This document shows, one piece after another, positions 60,555-64,000 of a DNA stretch of 64,000 bases. The stretch is from contig NC_092021.1 in NCBI RefSeq assembly GCF_042242105.1, forward strand, positions 6,994,355-7,058,354, written 5' to 3'. Source of the stretch: Pempheris klunzingeri. Lineage: Eukaryota > Chordata > Actinopteri > Acropomatiformes > Pempheridae. The number at the start of each line of letters is the position of its first letter. Position 1 is the first letter of the stretch. The notes beneath the pieces were generated by a model that worked only from the letters and a program-made list of their open reading frames with translations, was not told where the DNA came from and did no database searches. The translations under genes and the position numbers were made by a program.

Positions 60555-62089
60555 TGTACCTGCACCTCAGAGACAGCTGCTCAGACACCACTAAGCTCCC
60601 TTCTCCCTTCCTGGACCTCTAAACTGTGTCCTTTGTGCACTGGGGCTGCAACGTTATGAACTATAATACACACACCCTAATCACCTTTGCACAAAACACT
60701 CACAGACATGGGACATTATGTTTTTCTTGATAATGCAAACCAATGTTTCCCACAAGATTTTTTATTAGCATAGAAAGACGTGACATTTTAGCTTTACAAC
60801 TGGATGTTGGCTGGTCCTCCTTGCCTGTGTGGGAGCAGGGGTTACATTAGTGTGCGCAAAGACACACACAAACACACACAAATTGCATAAAACCAGCTGT
60901 TCTAAGGCTGAATATACACATGTTTTCACAGTATTGATTCCTGAGAAAGCTGGACAATAAGTCACAAATCATCAGTGACATTCACGGACAGTGTCATTAA
61001 CCCATTGTGATAATGATGGCAGGTTCTGGTCGGGACTGTTACCTTCAATACTGCGACATCAGAGCTCTTGATATGGGCGCCGACGGTAAAGACGCATCTG
61101 AGACATGCAGCCCTGTTTCTGCAAATAATCAACAAGGACACCCGGTATCACATACACAAACACATACATACTATATTACAGCATTGGCCTTGATGCTGTG
61201 GGTGCACTTTCATACAGTGCACAGATACATCTACTGACACACCTCAGTCTAATAGAGGCGCAGGGTTCCTGTCTTTGAAACTGTCCCACACATTCATCAT
61301 GAGCACTTTCTCACTCAGACAGATGACGTCCACTCATAAGTATGACACACGAGGCCCCGCTCATGATGTAATCGCCTCCCACCCTATGAAAGTGATGAAT
61401 GTACCAAATAAGTGACTGAATGTACGGACCTCAAGCAACTCTGTTTGGCCCCTGTTGAAGAGGAAACAGAAAGTGGAAAACAGCTGGACGTGGAGGGAAA
61501 GGAAATCAAACGTGACATGGTTGCTTGAAGAATGAGGATGCACTTCACTCAATGTCGGCACCGGATTGGGCCTGGTCGTAGCCTGGTGTCACCCAGGTAC
61601 CGGGGTGCAGCGGTGGGATCTTTTTAGTGCCTCTTGGGTTTCCCGACCATTAAGTGAAATTTCAGAAGGAAAGCTGTTTTATTTCCTTGTAAACATTTGA
61701 TCAGATTCATGTGTCTCACCAATCAAATATGGTGAAACTTAAGGAGCTGCGGTTTAACTTCCCAAAACAGATACCAACACAAGGGGGCAGTACAGTGTGC
61801 TATCATTACTGTGGCAAGTCCAGAGCTAAGAAGCAGTGATTTTTCTCTTCTCTGAATGACCTGACCAGGTGTGGTGATGATGTTGTCAGGAACAAGCACC
61901 TTTAGGGCTGTATGGATAATGTGCTTAGAACTTTTGGCATAAAAGTCCATGCCAGACAATAGATTTGTCTAGGAAGCATGTGGTAAAACATTTCTCTAAC
62001 TCTTAAGTGCACGACCCAAACGTTGAGGACCCTTTCACTCAGCCTCTCACACACTTTCTTACATGCACACACAAAACTAATACACCCAG

Positions 62090-62091
<2 letters not shown>

Positions 62092-62124
<33 letters not shown>
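62092..62124. repeat. (AC)n microsatellite in the hecw2 3' UTR
   Basis: Uninterrupted CA dinucleotides about 1.2 kb before the poly(A) signal. Confidence 0.95.
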
Positions 62125-62127
<3 letters not shown>

Positions 62128-63280
62128 TCGTTTTCTATGGGGTGCATGCAAAATTACACCTACTGTACAGAGTCCTGTCGGAGCTAAACCACAGGAGCTG
62201 GAATAGTGCTAGAGAGCCCCACATGCGATGCGAGATGTGGAGGCAGACTTTCACATTCCAGCCCCCCCCTCCCAGTCCAATACTGCATGCGGGATCTTCC
62301 CAGTCAGCTCTGTGAGCTGTGCTGGTGCAGAAACCCCTAGATGGCGTTGTGTTATAGCTCGATATTGCATGCTGAAATAGTGCAACACACTGTCCTTACT
62401 AGCTTTTTTGCATGAGGATATCGCTACCCATTCAGACAAAGGGGTGAGGGAGCTGGTAAAGTTGTGTCACTTTGGCTGTGGCGCTCACTTGAGGCATGCG
62501 GCCTTATGCTCACCAGGCACTGTCATACCTTGAGTGTCAGGCTCATGGGAACAGGGTGTAAGGAGCAGGTGCTTTGGTCGCTAAGTTTCAGCTCTTGGGA
62601 ATGGACAACGTGTGAATGCAATAGTATGTCTTCTCTATGACAGTGTAATGGCGAGTATCTCGGCAGCATGTTTCAAAAATGTTGTTTCTTTCACATGTGC
62701 GTGTCTGCCTATCTTAGTAATAGGTCGATGGTGATGGTCCATTGCTCATGAATCAGTGATGAATCAATAGGGCTGTTTTGATTTTGTGAAACGTGAGAGC
62801 ACATGTACGTGTACCATGTGTGCGGTCCTGTTTGTCTCTTTGTATATAAATGTATATGTATGTCTGTCCTGTTGTGTGTATAAATATATATTTTGCACCG
62901 AATGTACCAAAGGTTTGGGGCTTGCAAAGTCAACCATTAGGCCTGCTTTCTATTTCAGTCTAACGAACACATCCCACTTCTTGGCTTCTGCCAAATCCTT
63001 ACAGATCATCACACGTTTGCTTGAGGGGCAGATTTGAGGCACGGGCAACAACACTTCACGTTAGGATCTACGTTCACTAGGTCAGTTTGATCTTTTCCAT
63101 AATGAGGCTTTTCTGCTGCAGAAGACTGGTAAGATTGATTACTTGCTTCACATTCAAATGAAGACAGTCACTCCTCTTGTCTTTCCTAGTACATTTCTGA
63201 CAGGACCCGGCTCCGGTTTTCAGAATTCCACTCTATGCAAAGCTCCTGTATGTGTGTCTCCATTTCACCCCAATGATTGT

Positions 63281-63286
63281 AATAAA
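63281..63286 (+). terminator. Poly(A) signal of hecw2
   Basis: AATAAA in TTGTAATAAAAGAG. A TTTATT at 63327-63332 (AATAAA on the minus strand) is only about 45 bp downstream, consistent with two transcripts ending tail to tail. Confidence 0.5.
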
Positions 63287-63563
63287 AGAGAACAAATGGC
63301 AAATTTTGATTAATTACACATGACCTTTATTTATCATTAACAAAAGTTTTGCACCAATGTATTGAGTAAATGAAAATGTATTATCTTTATAGTGCATTGC
63401 AAAACTCAGCTTGTTAGGAAATTAGGAAACACTTCATTATCAAGTAACTACTAACACTCCAGGATTAAACAATCATCTCCTAAACTTTAACTTTTTTACA
63501 GGCAAATATGTAAAAAAGGAAGAAGGGAGGAAGTAGAATGAAACTAGATGAATAGTAAAAGGT

Positions 63564-63765
63564 ACTGGTAAATGGACTGTACTTGTATCGTGCCTTTCTA
63601 GTCTTTTCCAACACTCAAAGTGCTTTAACACTACAATGACTCACACCCATTCACACACCATTCATACAGGAGGAATCTAGATGGAGTGGAGGAGACTGTT
63701 TATTCACACCCATTCAACCTCTGAAACTGTACTTGGGGACCACCGCGACACACAGACTACAGGGG
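63564..63765 (-). repeat. SINE-like element, inverted copy
   Basis: The reverse complement carries the same tail as 44989-45195: AAAGCACTTTGAGTGTTGG, then AAAGACTAGAAAGGCACGAT, then ACAAGTACAGTCCATTTACC. The head is diverged (CACACACAGACTACAGGGG on the plus strand). Confidence 0.6.
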
Positions 63766-63912
63766 CCAGTATAAAACTACCTCTGTACATACTTCTATGA
63801 GAAGTTGCAGTCTATACAGATTAGATGCTGAGGTCGGTGTGAAGCTACCAATGCCCTCCAGATGCTTTGCCAGATGTTAATACATTTACATGTGCACAGT
63901 GGACGGATTCAC
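63766..63912 (-). other. Possible last exon of a convergent minus-strand gene
   Basis: On the minus strand a strong acceptor (CTTTTTCTTTTCCAG) ends at 63913, and the sequence after it opens GTGAATCCGTCCACTGTGCA. Depending on phase this gives VNPSTVHM then a stop, or ESVHCAHVNVLTSGKA onward to a stop. A minus-strand AATAAA at 63332-63327 could close the transcript. No family is recognised from so little sequence. Confidence 0.25.
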
Positions 63913-64000
63913 CTGGAAAAGAAAAAGTAGATGAAATGTTAGAAATCACGAAAAATAAAAATACTCATTGTACATTAAAATAACACACTGAGCCATAATT

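Larger units (their letters stand above)
60129..63300 (+). other. hecw2: hecw2 3' UTR
   Basis: Non-coding after the TAA at 60126-60128. An AATAAA lies at 63281-63286, suggesting a 3' UTR of about 3.2 kb. It contains a C-rich run (60226-60240), a (CTC)n tract (60510-60554) and a CA array (62092-62124). No second gene is recognised in it. Shorter forms from variant signals are possible. Confidence 0.5.

Overview
This is nuclear genomic DNA from a bony (teleost) fish. The genes have many short exons with GT..AG introns. (CA/TG)n microsatellites are very abundant. The repeats are typical of teleosts: a Tc1-like transposon, hAT-type MITEs, a LINE 3' tail ending in an ATCAAAATCA-type repeat, and a SINE-like element with a GCGCTATACAAATAC tail. 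Nothing is bacterial, viral or organellar. The species cannot be named from the window.

Layout, all genes on the + strand: (1) 201-4280, maip1, five coding exons, a mitochondrial matrix m-AAA protease-interacting protein. (2) 5609-17747, pgap1, 26 coding exons, 938 aa, the ER GPI-inositol deacylase; a dead Tc1/mariner element (10821-12189) lies in its sixth intron. (3) 17748 to about 24430, probable long pgap1 3' UTR and intergenic DNA containing a foldback element flanked by TTAA. (4) about 25900-26495, GC-rich non-coding first exon of hecw2, then a 7.6-kb first intron. (5) 34470-60128, hecw2 coding region in 29 exons, 1516 aa, a C2-WW-WW-HECT E3 ubiquitin ligase with its catalytic Cys in the last exon. 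(6) 60129 to about 63300, hecw2 3' UTR. (7) 63310-64000, a repeat and a possible terminal exon of a convergent minus-strand gene.

The three genes are not a functional unit. They act in mitochondria (maip1), the ER (pgap1) and the cytosol/nucleus (hecw2). Their proximity reflects vertebrate synteny: from memory, the human orthologues lie on 2q32-q33, with PGAP1 and HECW2 close together and MAIP1 further away. In human, GTF3C3 and CCDC150 lie between PGAP1 and HECW2; I see neither here.

Exon boundaries were read by hand from splice consensus, reading-frame continuity and recalled family sequence. In all three genes the joined exons give an uninterrupted frame of the expected length. The most interesting signals are regulatory: a cluster of four short uORFs and a UPRE-like motif just upstream of pgap1, and long (TG)n tracts placed at several hecw2 splice sites. 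I found no convincing undescribed biological system; this is an ordinary vertebrate locus with a rich repeat history.
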